Source of the DNA: JAAZMI01 sp050948785
GTDB taxonomy: Bacteria > Bacillota > Dethiobacteria > DTU022 > UBA8154
NCBI GenBank assembly: GCA_050948785.1
Contig: JBMNEM010000006.1
Location: 248,001-312,000 of the forward strand
DNA: 64,000 nt
Direction: 5' to 3'
Shown: piece after piece, positions 1 to 8,051 of the stretch
How the letters are laid out: the number at the start of each line of letters is the position of its first letter
How positions within the stretch are numbered: the stretch's first letter is position 1
Translations under genes and position numbers: made by a program
The notes under the pieces: model-generated
Seen by the model: the letters and a program-made list of their open reading frames with translations, nothing else
Database searches by the model: none
Told to the model about the DNA's origin: nothing

Positions 1-197
1 TAAAGGTGTTCCCTCCCCCGTTGTTGAAAATTGTTCACCCCCGCATGGGGGTGGGGATTGAAACACTGCCGCCGTGGAGGAATCTGACTAAAGACCGCGT
101 TCACCCCCGCATGGGGGTGGGGATTGAAACTCTATGCTCATGTGAGAACGCATTGTCCGCCTCTTGTTCACCCCCGCATGGGGGTGGGGATTGAAAC
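1..197. CRISPR. Distal end of a CRISPR array with palindromic 32-bp repeats (type I-C-like)
   Basis: Three 32-bp repeats lie at 33-64, 99-130 and 166-197, separated by spacers of 34 and 35 bp; the array runs off the left edge of the window. The repeat starts GTTCACCCCC, contains a strong stem (CACCCCC / GGGGGTG around GCAT) and ends ATTGAAAC. A stable hairpin with an ATTGAAAC tail resembles type I-C repeats; that assignment is from memory of the family. It differs clearly from the 30-bp repeat of the large array at 23 kb. By the GAAAC end, the leader and the matching cas genes should lie to the left, outside the window. A 34-bp stretch of spacer length (198-231) follows the last repeat, then an IS66 element begins. 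Confidence 0.93.
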
Positions 198-270
198 TTC
201 CTTATATATTGCTTACTGTTATTCAATTCGTGTAAGCGTCAAAGATAAGCGCACCTGATGTTCACCGATA

Positions 271-546
271 TCAAAAAAAGCCTTCTTCGGCTATACTTTT
301 GACTTCATTATATTGTTGGCGGATCAGTCGTTCAAATTCTGCATCCGATAACTCATCGCCCATGTCTACGCCGTCTTCCGAAAGCAGGTCATAGAACAAC
401 TCAGCAAATTCCCTGTGTTCTTTCACCATTTTTTTGTAACGCGCTAAAATTTCGGTTTGGAAATCTAGTTCGAATATGTAGCGGGGAATTTTGCCTGATA
501 GGTATTCCTTAACCATTGCCATCATATAGTTAATGTTTGCTGCCAT
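271..546 (-). CDS. Small accessory protein of the IS66 element
   Basis: A 91-residue charged protein with no motif I recognise. The start is chosen at the ATG ending at 546 because a GGGAGGAAGG ribosome binding site lies just before it and overlaps the end of tnpC, whose TAG (548-550) is 1 bp away. It lies inside the inverted repeats, so it travels with the element. Small proteins of unknown function downstream of tnpC occur in some IS66 relatives. It is acidic and probably helical in its C-terminal half (many E and D residues). No function is inferred. Confidence 0.6.
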   Translation of the reverse strand: MAANINYMMAMVKEYLSGKIPRYIFELDFQTEILARYKKMVKEHREFAELFYDLLSEDGVDMGDELSDAEFERLIRQQYNEVKSIAEEGFF

Positions 547-547
547 G

Positions 548-2044
548 CTAGCCTTCCTCCCATGGATGTTTTTCTTCTTTCTCGTTCTTTGGTTTCGGCG
601 AAAACACCTTCTTGGGTAAGGCTGCGCTGCCGGGTAGGAAATCTTCAATTGCGGTTGCATACCCTGGTTTCCCCAAGTTGGGGGCGTTGGTAAAAATCCA
701 CGTCAGGTATTCAAAGGGATTCAAGCCGTTTTCCCTTGCAGTCACAATCAGGCTGTAGTATATCGCGCTGGCTTTTGCACCGTTTGGTGTGTTTGCGAAC
801 AGCCAATTTTTGCGACCAATCACAAAGGACTTAATACTGCGCTCCGCACGGTTGTTTGAAATCTCCAGGCGGCCATCCAGTAGGTATCTCTCTAGATATT
901 TCCGCTGGGATTTTGCATAGTGTACAGCTTTGCCAAGAAGAGTTTTTGGTAAGGCAGCAAGACCATCAACCCAGTTGTAAAACTCATCAACCACAGGCTT
1001 GGCCAGCCGTTTGCGCTCTTCAAGACGATCATCCAGGGTCAGCAAAGCAAACTGTTTTTCAAAATGAAATAGTTTGTCGCAATAGGCAACCCCCTTCGCT
1101 GCATTGGAATCCGGTTGCTTGTCTTTGGACAGGATTTTTAGCGCATCAAAAAATTTCCGCCGCAGGTGTGCCCAGCAACCGACAACAATTATGTTTTCGG
1201 GCAGCTTATGGTAGCCGCTGTATCCATCTGCGTGGAGGTACCCCTTAAAACTTTTTGACTGTGCCTTCTTGCCCGGTTCTTTTAGCACCTGCAGCACTGT
1301 TTCATCTCCGTGCAGCACATCGTGTTTGCATAACCGCCGCTTCATTTCTTCATATATCGGTTCCAGCCAGCTCTCACTGGCTTTAATGAGCCAGTTTGAC
1401 ATGGTCTGCCTGGAAAGCAGGATCCCGTTTTGCTTCCATTCCTGTTCCTGGCGGTACAGCGGCAAGGCCATCATAAATTTCTGGGATGCAAGATGGGCAA
1501 TTGTTTCGGGTGAGGCAAAGCCGCCTTTGATGACAGGTTCGGGCATGTCCGCTTTTACGATGGGAACATGATCGGAGGTTTTTTCGCAATTCCGGCAGGC
1601 ATAAACGTGCCTTACATGCCGCACAATTATTGCTTTCGCAGGAATGATTTTGAATTCCTCGCGGGTTTCCTTGCCCATTGTATGTAATTCGTTGCCGCAA
1701 TCCGGGCAGACGCGCTCCTTAGCCGGCAGTTCGTGTTCGATTATCTCAACAGGCAGATCCTCCGGTAACTTGTCCGTCATAAGGCGTGTCCGTTTGCGGT
1801 AATGCGCCTTTACTTCAGTAATTTCCGGTTCCGGTACGGCCAGGTCGGCATCTGATTCGGCTTCGTTGAATATGGACAACTGGGTGGCATTTGTCTGCTC
1901 ACTTGATGCCCCAAATTGCTTATGTTTCGCCAGACGAATCTGTGACATAAACCATTTAACTTGCTGCTCTAGTTCAGCAATCCTGCGGTCTTTTTTTTCG
2001 ATTATATTGAGCAGGTTTTCTACCGAAATTTCTTGCGTTTTCAT
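548..2044 (-). CDS. tnpC: IS66 transposase TnpC, probable internal deletion
   Basis: The DDE transposase of IS66, 498 residues. The N-terminus is a leucine-zipper-like coiled coil (about residues 8-40). A CxxC...CxxC zinc motif follows near residues 113-155, then the catalytic core with HGDET, LHADGYSGY and the RAERS-IGRKNWLF block that holds the catalytic Glu. Family members usually carry about 35-40 residues (a YMWVY...QPxR...F segment) between the first and second catalytic Asp. Here the sequence jumps from KKAQSKS directly to FKGYLHADGY, so an in-frame deletion is likely; this comparison is from memory of the family. It is the third gene of the element, 64 bp after tnpB. Confidence 0.88.
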   Translation of the reverse strand: MKTQEISVENLLNIIEKKDRRIAELEQQVKWFMSQIRLAKHKQFGASSEQTNATQLSIFNEAESDADLAVPEPEITEVKAHYRKRTRLMTDKLPEDLPVEIIEHELPAKERVCPDCGNELHTMGKETREEFKIIPAKAIIVRHVRHVYACRNCEKTSDHVPIVKADMPEPVIKGGFASPETIAHLASQKFMMALPLYRQEQEWKQNGILLSRQTMSNWLIKASESWLEPIYEEMKRRLCKHDVLHGDETVLQVLKEPGKKAQSKSFKGYLHADGYSGYHKLPENIIVVGCWAHLRRKFFDALKILSKDKQPDSNAAKGVAYCDKLFHFEKQFALLTLDDRLEERKRLAKPVVDEFYNWVDGLAALPKTLLGKAVHYAKSQRKYLERYLLDGRLEISNNRAERSIKSFVIGRKNWLFANTPNGAKASAIYYSLIVTARENGLNPFEYLTWIFTNAPNLGKPGYATAIEDFLPGSAALPKKVFSPKPKNEKEEKHPWEEG

Positions 2045-2108
2045 AAGATAATTATATCACTAAACCCGCATGGAATCAATGTTTAGGCCACTTTTCAGTA
2101 ACATATTT

Positions 2109-2459
2109 TTAAGAGATTTGTCGCTCTAAAACTTCCCTTTTTTTAAGTTTTTTTTCAAGCCGCGCCCCGTCAATGAGGCAGGATAATTCTTCAGGTTTAA
2201 GCACCATTGTGGTAGCGTCTTCTTCTGCCGGCCAGATAAAATGCCCCCGTTCCAGCCGTTTGAAGTACAGCCAGAACCCATCACCGTCCCATTCTAGGAT
2301 TTTGAGCCTGTCCCTTTTTCTGTTGCAGAATACAAACAGCGCATCTGAAAATGGATCGAGGGAAAAGCTGTCCTGAACCAGCGTCATCAATCCATTGATG
2401 GACTTTCTCATGTCCGTAAATCCACAGCATACATATACAGGTTTGTCACTCCATTTCAT
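2109..2459 (-). CDS. tnpB: IS66 accessory protein TnpB
   Basis: A 116-residue protein of the IS66 Orf2 (TnpB) family, needed together with TnpA and TnpC for IS66 transposition. Recognised by the typical sequence VYVCCGFTDMRKSINGL near the N-terminus, FVFCNRKRDRLKILEWDGDGFWLY in the middle (split by the family consensus), and LERGHFIWP. The ATG ends at 2459 and shares one base with the tnpA stop (TGATG), so translation is probably coupled. The longer open frame upstream of this ATG is only overlap with tnpA. Confidence 0.92.
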   Translation of the reverse strand: MKWSDKPVYVCCGFTDMRKSINGLMTLVQDSFSLDPFSDALFVFCNRKRDRLKILEWDGDGFWLYFKRLERGHFIWPAEEDATTMVLKPEELSCLIDGARLEKKLKKREVLERQIS

Positions 2460-2812
2460 CACAGCGCCCTCAGCACACGGCAGACTTTTTTCAGCAGTTC
2501 GGGATCTGTTTCGGCATTCACGCTGATATGAAAGCCGCTGATTTCTATGTCCAGCGCCTCTTTCATTTGTTGGGCCTGTACCGGTGCAAGCTGTAGCCAA
2601 CCGTTTGGTATGGTATCCATAGCTTTTTCCTGCATCACAAGCTCTGTGCATGCCACGTTTCGAAGCTTCCTTTGCCAGTAAAAGTATTGGTTTTTGCTTA
2701 TTCCCATTGACTGGCAGAAGTCCTTAATGTTTTGCCCGCTTTCCTGTCGTGCTTGTATCACTTTCGCCCATTGTGATAACCGGTACTGTGTTGCGACCTT
2801 TTGTGTATTCAT
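2459..2812 (-). CDS. tnpA: IS66 accessory protein TnpA
   Basis: A 117-residue protein with an N-terminal helix-turn-helix pattern (WAKVIQARQESGQNIKDFCQ, then GISKNQYFYWQRKLR) typical of IS66 TnpA, a small DNA-binding partner of the transposase. It is the first gene of the element; its stop overlaps the tnpB start. The 110 bp between its ATG and the inverted repeat at 2921-2934 should hold the element's own promoter. Confidence 0.9.
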   Translation of the reverse strand: MNTQKVATQYRLSQWAKVIQARQESGQNIKDFCQSMGISKNQYFYWQRKLRNVACTELVMQEKAMDTIPNGWLQLAPVQAQQMKEALDIEISGFHISVNAETDPELLKKVCRVLRAL

Positions 2813-2979
2813 ACAATCACCCCATTTCTAGGTTGAAAAGGTTTGCTTACTTTTTCAACTTTCTCAACCGCCTTTATGGTGATTGTACCATCTTTAAATC
2901 TACTATACTATGTGAGAGTTTCTTTGACGCTTACTAAATAAATGCCGGGGGAAGTATAGGAATAATTCTAAATTAATGT

Positions 2980-2985
2980 TATAAT
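2980..2985 (+). promoter_or_regulatory. Possible -10 box upstream of csx15-cas6
   Basis: A perfect TATAAT at 2980-2985, 46 bp outside the IS66 inverted repeat and about 140 bp before csx15. No good -35 hexamer is visible at the right distance, so this is tentative. It would be the first promoter available to the csx15-cas6-type III operon after the insertion. Confidence 0.3.
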
Positions 2986-3125
2986 GGCTTAGGGTTTTGG
3001 TGGAAATAGAGGAAAAATGTGGTTCCAGGGCGACTTACCTGCAATATTATTTTTTTTACCTTCATAATTCGATAAATTCCGACATATTTTACTCAGGAAC
3101 CCAGGGAACGGAGGCCGCACTGCCA

Positions 3126-3506
3126 ATGATAATCATTAATTTTGCCCATCCATTAACTGATGCTCAACTCCAGGAAATCCAGGCTTTGGTTGAAGTTAAA
3201 ATAACCACTGTATTGGAAATCTCCAATCAAATCAATCCCGAAGCACCTCTCGCACCCCAAATAGAAAAGATGCTGGACAAGACTGGCTTTAACCCACAGG
3301 AATGGCAAACCAATACACTACTGATCAATTTACCCTCTCTAAACTACAGCGCAGCAGCCGTGCTGGCCCAACTGCACGGCCGCATGGGCTATTTCCCCCC
3401 CGTTTTGCGCCTGCGCCCACTCACTAAAGAGATCCCACTCCGCTATGCCGTTACCGAAATCCTCAATCTACAGGCCATGCGCGAACAGGCCAGAGAGAAA
3501 AGGTAA
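3126..3506 (+). CDS. csx15: CRISPR-associated protein Csx15
   Basis: A 126-residue protein starting MIIINFAHPLT with a QxxQIxxL-type helix after it. This N-terminus and length match the Csx15 family found next to type III systems; its molecular role is not known. The start is placed at the internal ATG 3126, with GGAGG at 3110-3114 in front of it. The 43 codons upstream in the open frame read as low-complexity sequence and do not fit the family. It leads the cas operon, followed 139 bp later by cas6. Its GC content is higher than that of the type III genes that follow. Confidence 0.8.
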   Translation: MIIINFAHPLTDAQLQEIQALVEVKITTVLEISNQINPEAPLAPQIEKMLDKTGFNPQEWQTNTLLINLPSLNYSAAAVLAQLHGRMGYFPPVLRLRPLTKEIPLRYAVTEILNLQAMREQAREKR

Positions 3507-3645
3507 TAATAAGCAAACTGCTGGGGCTTTACGAAGGAATTCTGCCAGTTTTCAAAAAAGTTGTTCGGGATTTCCTGGATAGCTTTTCCTTAACTGGTTT
3601 TAATTTGACGCGTACAATAAAGATACATTTTCTAGGAGTGACAAA

Positions 3646-4398
3646 ATGCAGTTAACCCTTATCTTACATTCCAACGGCCCGGCCCATATTCAAGTACAGT
3701 ACAACAATCTGGTGCAAGGGCTAATTTATAACAGCATGGAAAATCCACTTTTACGCAAATACCTGCACGAACACGGCTTTCCCTTTGAAAAACGCCGGTT
3801 TAAACTTTTTACCTTTTCCCGTTTGATGGGACAAAAAGCACGCTACGATCAGAAAAAGGGACAACTGATACTGACCCCTCCCCTGCATCTGGTCATCTGC
3901 TCACCGATTCCCTTTATCCTGCAGGAATTGGGAACCGGTTTTCTACGGCAAGGCCGGGTTCGCCTGGGCCGAACACAACTTGAAGTAAGCCAGATCGACA
4001 TTGCCGACCCCCGCGTCGATGGAGAAAAAGTGAAGGTACGCATGCTATCCCCTTTAACGGTATACAGCACCCTGCCTTCCACAGGCGGCCGCAGCTACAC
4101 CTACTATTACTCACCCTTTGAACCGCGGTTTGGCGAACTGGTCCAAGCCAACCTGACCAAAAAATATAAGCTGATTCATGGCGGCCCGCCACCGGAGAAA
4201 CATTTTGCCATAGAGCCCTTGGCCGTAACAGAAAAAGATCACAAAGTAACCTACTATAAGAATTTCGTCATCAAGGGTTGGATGGGCGATTATGAGCTGC
4301 AAGGCGACCCCGCCTTACTGCAGGTCGCCCTAAACGCCGGGCTGGGGGCGAAAAATTCACAGGGGTATGGGTGTTGTGATTTGAAAGAAAATGTTTAA
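3646..4398 (+). CDS. cas6: CRISPR pre-crRNA endoribonuclease Cas6
   Basis: A 250-residue RAMP-fold endonuclease that cuts the repeat RNA to release crRNAs. Evidence: the N-terminal LHEHGF...RRFKLFTFSRL block (residues about 40-60; a His here is the usual catalytic residue) and the C-terminal glycine-rich loop AGLGAKNSQGYG (about 231-242). The start ATG has an AGGAGTG site before it. It is the only cas6 in the window, so it probably processes the 30-bp repeats for both the type III-D-like and the type I-B machineries. A TTGACG lies 36 bp before the ATG, but I see no matching -10. Confidence 0.93.
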   Translation: MQLTLILHSNGPAHIQVQYNNLVQGLIYNSMENPLLRKYLHEHGFPFEKRRFKLFTFSRLMGQKARYDQKKGQLILTPPLHLVICSPIPFILQELGTGFLRQGRVRLGRTQLEVSQIDIADPRVDGEKVKVRMLSPLTVYSTLPSTGGRSYTYYYSPFEPRFGELVQANLTKKYKLIHGGPPPEKHFAIEPLAVTEKDHKVTYYKNFVIKGWMGDYELQGDPALLQVALNAGLGAKNSQGYGCCDLKENV

Positions 4399-4436
4399 AA
4401 TTATAAAAGTATTTAATATTCAAGGAGGTTTTAAAA

Positions 4437-5835
4437 ATCAACATTATCACTGATTTGGTATTGTTGGTTGGAACAAATCCGTTGCCTAACTATGTAGTCA
4501 GCAAATATCTTTTAAGACAAAACAACGGGTTGAAACATTTATGGCTTGTACACTCGGAGGAACGAAAAGAGATCGGCCAGGCAGGTACAGGTGAATATGC
4601 AGAAAACATCAAAAAAGTCCTTAAAAGAGAATTTGACGAAAGAGATTTGTTTTTTGAAATGGTGGCCCTCAGCGAGGTCAGTTCTGCTGACAGCATAGTA
4701 AATGATCTGGAAAAAAAACTTGTAAGCAGGGTAATGAATCGTGATTTTGCAATTCATCTTAATTACACCGGGGGTACAAAATCAATGGCTGTACATGTTT
4801 ACCGGTATCTAGAACACAACTACAAAAATAACATCACATTTTCTTACCTGGATGGACGAAGGTATAAACTCCTTTGGGATAACAATAAAATCATAAGCAA
4901 AGATTTAAGAAAGGAAATCCCCTTATCTTTAAGCAATCTGATTAAGCTGCATAATTATAAGAAAAAGAATGAGGAGGCCCCCCTTCCTCAGGATTATTAC
5001 CCTGTACTGGAGAAATTCGAAAACCTCATTAATTCCGACAGGTTAACAGAGTACCTTTCCTGGAAAAAAGACCACATCAGGAACAAATACTACTCTGGAA
5101 AAGATTTTATAGACAAACCAAATAAATTTTTAAAACAAAATAGCCTGGTTAAAAACAATCAAAACAAAAAACAACTTGATCCCGAAAATGTAAAAAAGTT
5201 TAAACAAGAGTTTAAAAATAAAACCCCCCGCTTAATCCATGACCTGTTATCAGCCCTTCCCAAGGAAAAAACGATCCTTGATGGTGAAGGCAACCTTTGG
5301 ATACCTGATAACACCATCACTAACGCAATCTTTAAAGAACGGTTAGCGTTTACCATATCCGATTTTTTAGATGGTAAATGGCTTGAACATTATGTCTATA
5401 TGGTAATTAAAAAGGAAATACAAAAAGATAACGTGTTAAAAAGAGATTTTTCCCAGGGAATTATTAATATTGACAGTAACTGGAGAATAATAAAGCCGGG
5501 TCCGGTAAAAGATTTTGAAGTAGATGTTATCATCGTAAACGGTTACCAAGTCTGTGGTATAATCGTGCACAACTGATAGGAGTGAAGGCACCTGTAAACA
5601 AAAAGGATTTGAAATAATCCATCGAACCCGGCAAATGGGCGGAGATGAAGCCTTATCAGTTCTTGTAACCTGCCTGGATGATCGCAAAAAAGATGCTTTT
5701 TCTGCTGATCTAGAACAAATAACGGGCGTTACAAAACAGAACCTTCTGGTTCTTAGCATATCCGATTTAAAAGCGGATACCTTATGGAAAAAAATTAAGG
5801 AATATATTTGGGGGGAGGGTTTAATGCCTTGGTAA
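4437..5835 (+). pseudogene. Card1/Can2-like CARF nuclease, frameshifted
   Basis: An N-terminal CARF domain (VGTNPLPNYV near the start, NYTGGTKSMAVHVYRYLE about residues 105-122) that should bind cyclic oligoadenylate. It is followed by a C-terminal PD-(D/E)XK nuclease region (FLDGKWLEHYVY, FEVDVIIVNGYQVCGI). The frame breaks at 5561-5562: dropping one A restores GISCTTDRSEGTCKQKGFE and then RTRQMGGDEALSVLVTCLDD to the stop at 5835. No ATG, GTG or TTG lies at a usable distance from the AGGAGG at 4423-4428; the well-spaced codon is ATC (4437), and the first TTG is at 4455. Either the gene is decayed or the read has a base error. Without the shift it would be a single-strand nuclease switched on by Cas10 signalling. 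Confidence 0.8.
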
Positions 5836-7404
5836 CGGCCTTACTTATTGAAACCATATCTATCCAAAATTATGTATACGCCAGTAATAAATTGCTGGAA
5901 AATGTGGGTGCATCTAATATTGTCACTAATGTTTACCAAGAAAAAATGCTGCAATCAATTCAAGAAACTTTACAATCCAAAGTAGATACAAACTCATGGA
6001 GAAATCATCCTAAAACTATTCACCTGGAAAATAGCAGCACAGATTTTGAAATAGGCTACATCGGAGGGGGGTAAATTGCATTACTATTTTTTAGGGAAGA
6101 AGAAAAAGCTAGGAAGATTCATAAAAAAATGGACAACTGACTTGTTAGTAGAAGCACCGGGGTTAAATTTTGCATTTGCCATGAATAGCACCTTTGATTT
6201 TAATAATTTTCGTAGTGAATTACAGCACCTGTTTGCTGTATTGAAAGAAAATAAAAGCAGGCATTTTTCTTTAACAACGCTGCCTAAGCATGGCATTACC
6301 GCCGATTGCCCGTTTTCTGGAAATTCAGCAGAAACATTTTTTAAAGACGCAGATGGAGAATGGTTTATATCATCTGTTTCTAAAACCAAATTTGGGCATG
6401 CAAAAATTATTAACGATAAATTATTAGCCGGGGATATCCTTGGAGATAAATACACCTTTACAACCAACATTGATAAACTTGGTCAAATCCCCGGTCAAAA
6501 CCATATTGCAGTCGTGCATATCGATGGAAACTCAATTGGCAAGCAGTTTATGAATTGCACAACTTTGCCGGAAATCAGGAATCTTTCCTTACTTGTAGAC
6601 AAGGCTATGTGTGAGGCATACCAGGAATTTGTCGGATTCCTTAAAAATAACATGGACTACCTTCTAACTGAGGAGTCAGGCTTTTATATACAAAATGAGA
6701 ACGGTAAAACTATACTGCCTTTCCGGCCTTTATTGATTGAAGGCGATGATATTACCTTTATTACAGATGGCCGGCTAGGAATATCTTTCGCTAAAAAATA
6801 CTTGGAACTAATCTCCCGTAAAACTTTATCAAACGGAAAACAGCTATCTGCTTCAGCGGGGATTGCTATTACCGGCACCAAATATCCCTTTTACCGGAGC
6901 TATATCTTAGCTGAAGAGCTATGCTCAGCGGCCAAAAAAGAAGCCCGTAAAAATCCCGGGACATCATGGCTTGATTTTCATGTTGCATACGGCGGTTTTT
7001 CCGGCAACCTGAAAAATATTCGAAAAGATAACTACACAATTAATGAAGGCCAATTAAACTTTGGGCCATATCTTGTTTCTGATCAAGAAAGAGATAAAGA
7101 TAACGAAAAAAATATAATGCATTTGCTGAAAGGTATAAAAAAATTTATCAATTTAGATGATTGGCCAAGAAATAAAGTGAAAGAATTTCGCAGCATACTA
7201 ACGTTAGGTAAAAAATCAGCAGAAAACTTTTTAAAACAAATGAACATAAAAGGAAAAGAAGTAGAAGCCATTCCAGGTAAGGGGTACCATATTTCAGGAT
7301 GGGAAAACAACAAAACACCTTATTTTGACATGATTGAACTGATGAATTTTTATCCCACATATTTTCTTAATGAACGAGGAGGGAGCAAAGTTGCAAAAAT
7401 ATAG
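5829..7404 (+). pseudogene. cas10: Cas10-like type III polymerase/cyclase, frame disrupted
   Basis: The large-subunit homologue of a type III complex. It begins (TTG 5829, GGGGGAGGG before it) directly with a palm-domain helix, ALLIETISIQNYVYASNKL, and has no HD nuclease domain. A first glycine-rich loop (YIGGG) is followed by a TAA at 6072-6074. The same frame continues as ALLFFREEEKARK, then the protein resumes one base later as FIKKWTTDLLVEAPGLN from about 6118 to the end. The second palm has HIDGNSIGKQF and IEGDDITFI (about 6739-6756), an EGDD variant of the GGDD cyclase motif. An alternative reading is a single extra G in the run 6066-6071. Real decay and base-calling error cannot be told apart here. 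Confidence 0.78.
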
Positions 7405-8050
7405 AATACAACTGGAGCTTACTTCACCCTGTCTTCCCGGAGCTGGTGAGGGCTGGGGTTCTGTCATTGATACCGATTTGGTTTTTGATTCTTCCGGGCT
7501 TCCATATTTCCCAGCCCGAAGATTAAAAGGAGCCCTCAGGGAGAGTGCTGTTGAGGTGATGGAAATGATGCAAAATGCCAAAATTTCATATTTTGATCAG
7601 GATCTAATTAAACATGTTTTCGGCACACCGGGAGATATTGAAGGGGGTAAAATTTATTTTTCCAATTTACACCTTCCCCAATATGATGAAGTATCTGCCT
7701 GGTGTAGATGGGCATTGCAAGAATACAATAATATACTCTCCCCCGATGTGATCACAAACGTTTTAACCGAAATACGTCAACAAACTTCCATTAATGAAGA
7801 CGGATTAGCTGAAAACCATAGCTTGCGAACAGTGAGGGTTTTAAAAACCGGCCTATCTTTCGAAGGAGAAATTTCTTTGCTTAGTAAAAACGAAACCGCA
7901 ATCGATCTGCTGGCTCTTTCCTGTGCAAATCTCCATCGATTGGGCACTATGCGTAACCGGGGATTTGGACGTGTAAAGTGTTCACTGTTAGCTGGAAATC
8001 AAAACATTTTTGAGAAGACTATTAATAAATTAGAAAAGAAGGTCGGTTAA
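7391..8050 (+). CDS. Type III RAMP protein, single domain (Cas7-like)
   Basis: A 219-residue RAMP-superfamily subunit of the effector backbone. It has an N-terminal beta strand with SPCLPGAGEGWGS, DxDLVFDSSGLPYFPARRLKGALRE (the usual position of the IPGSSLRG motif, residues about 20-50) and a late MRNRGFGRVKC glycine loop (about 190-200). The TTG at 7391 is preferred over an ATG at 7370: GAGGAGGGAG lies 6-7 bases before the TTG, whereas the ATG sits inside cas10 without a site. It overlaps the end of cas10 by 14 bp and is followed by csx10 after 1 bp. Confidence 0.8.
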   Translation: MQKYRIQLELTSPCLPGAGEGWGSVIDTDLVFDSSGLPYFPARRLKGALRESAVEVMEMMQNAKISYFDQDLIKHVFGTPGDIEGGKIYFSNLHLPQYDEVSAWCRWALQEYNNILSPDVITNVLTEIRQQTSINEDGLAENHSLRTVRVLKTGLSFEGEISLLSKNETAIDLLALSCANLHRLGTMRNRGFGRVKCSLLAGNQNIFEKTINKLEKKVG

Positions 8051-8051
8051 A

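Larger units (their letters stand above)
232..2934 (-). mobile_element. IS66-family insertion sequence (2.7 kb)
   Basis: The ends are 14-bp perfect inverted repeats: GTAAGCGTCAAAGA at 232-245 and its complement at 2921-2934. Inside, on the minus strand, are tnpA, tnpB, tnpC and one extra small gene, the usual IS66 order. IS66 normally duplicates 8 bp of target, but the flanking 8-mers (caattcgt on the left, taaataaa on the right) do not match. This copy was therefore probably involved in a deletion or recombination after insertion. With the tnpC deletion noted below it may be inactive. It sits between the I-C-like array and csx15. Confidence 0.9.

Noticed and set aside
224..2942. An 8-bp target duplication around IS66
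   Set aside because: The flanks caattcgt and taaataaa do not match, so no duplication can be claimed.
3605..3618. A promoter TTGACG...TACAAT in front of cas6
   Set aside because: The hexamers are only about 2 bp apart, far from the 16-18 bp needed.
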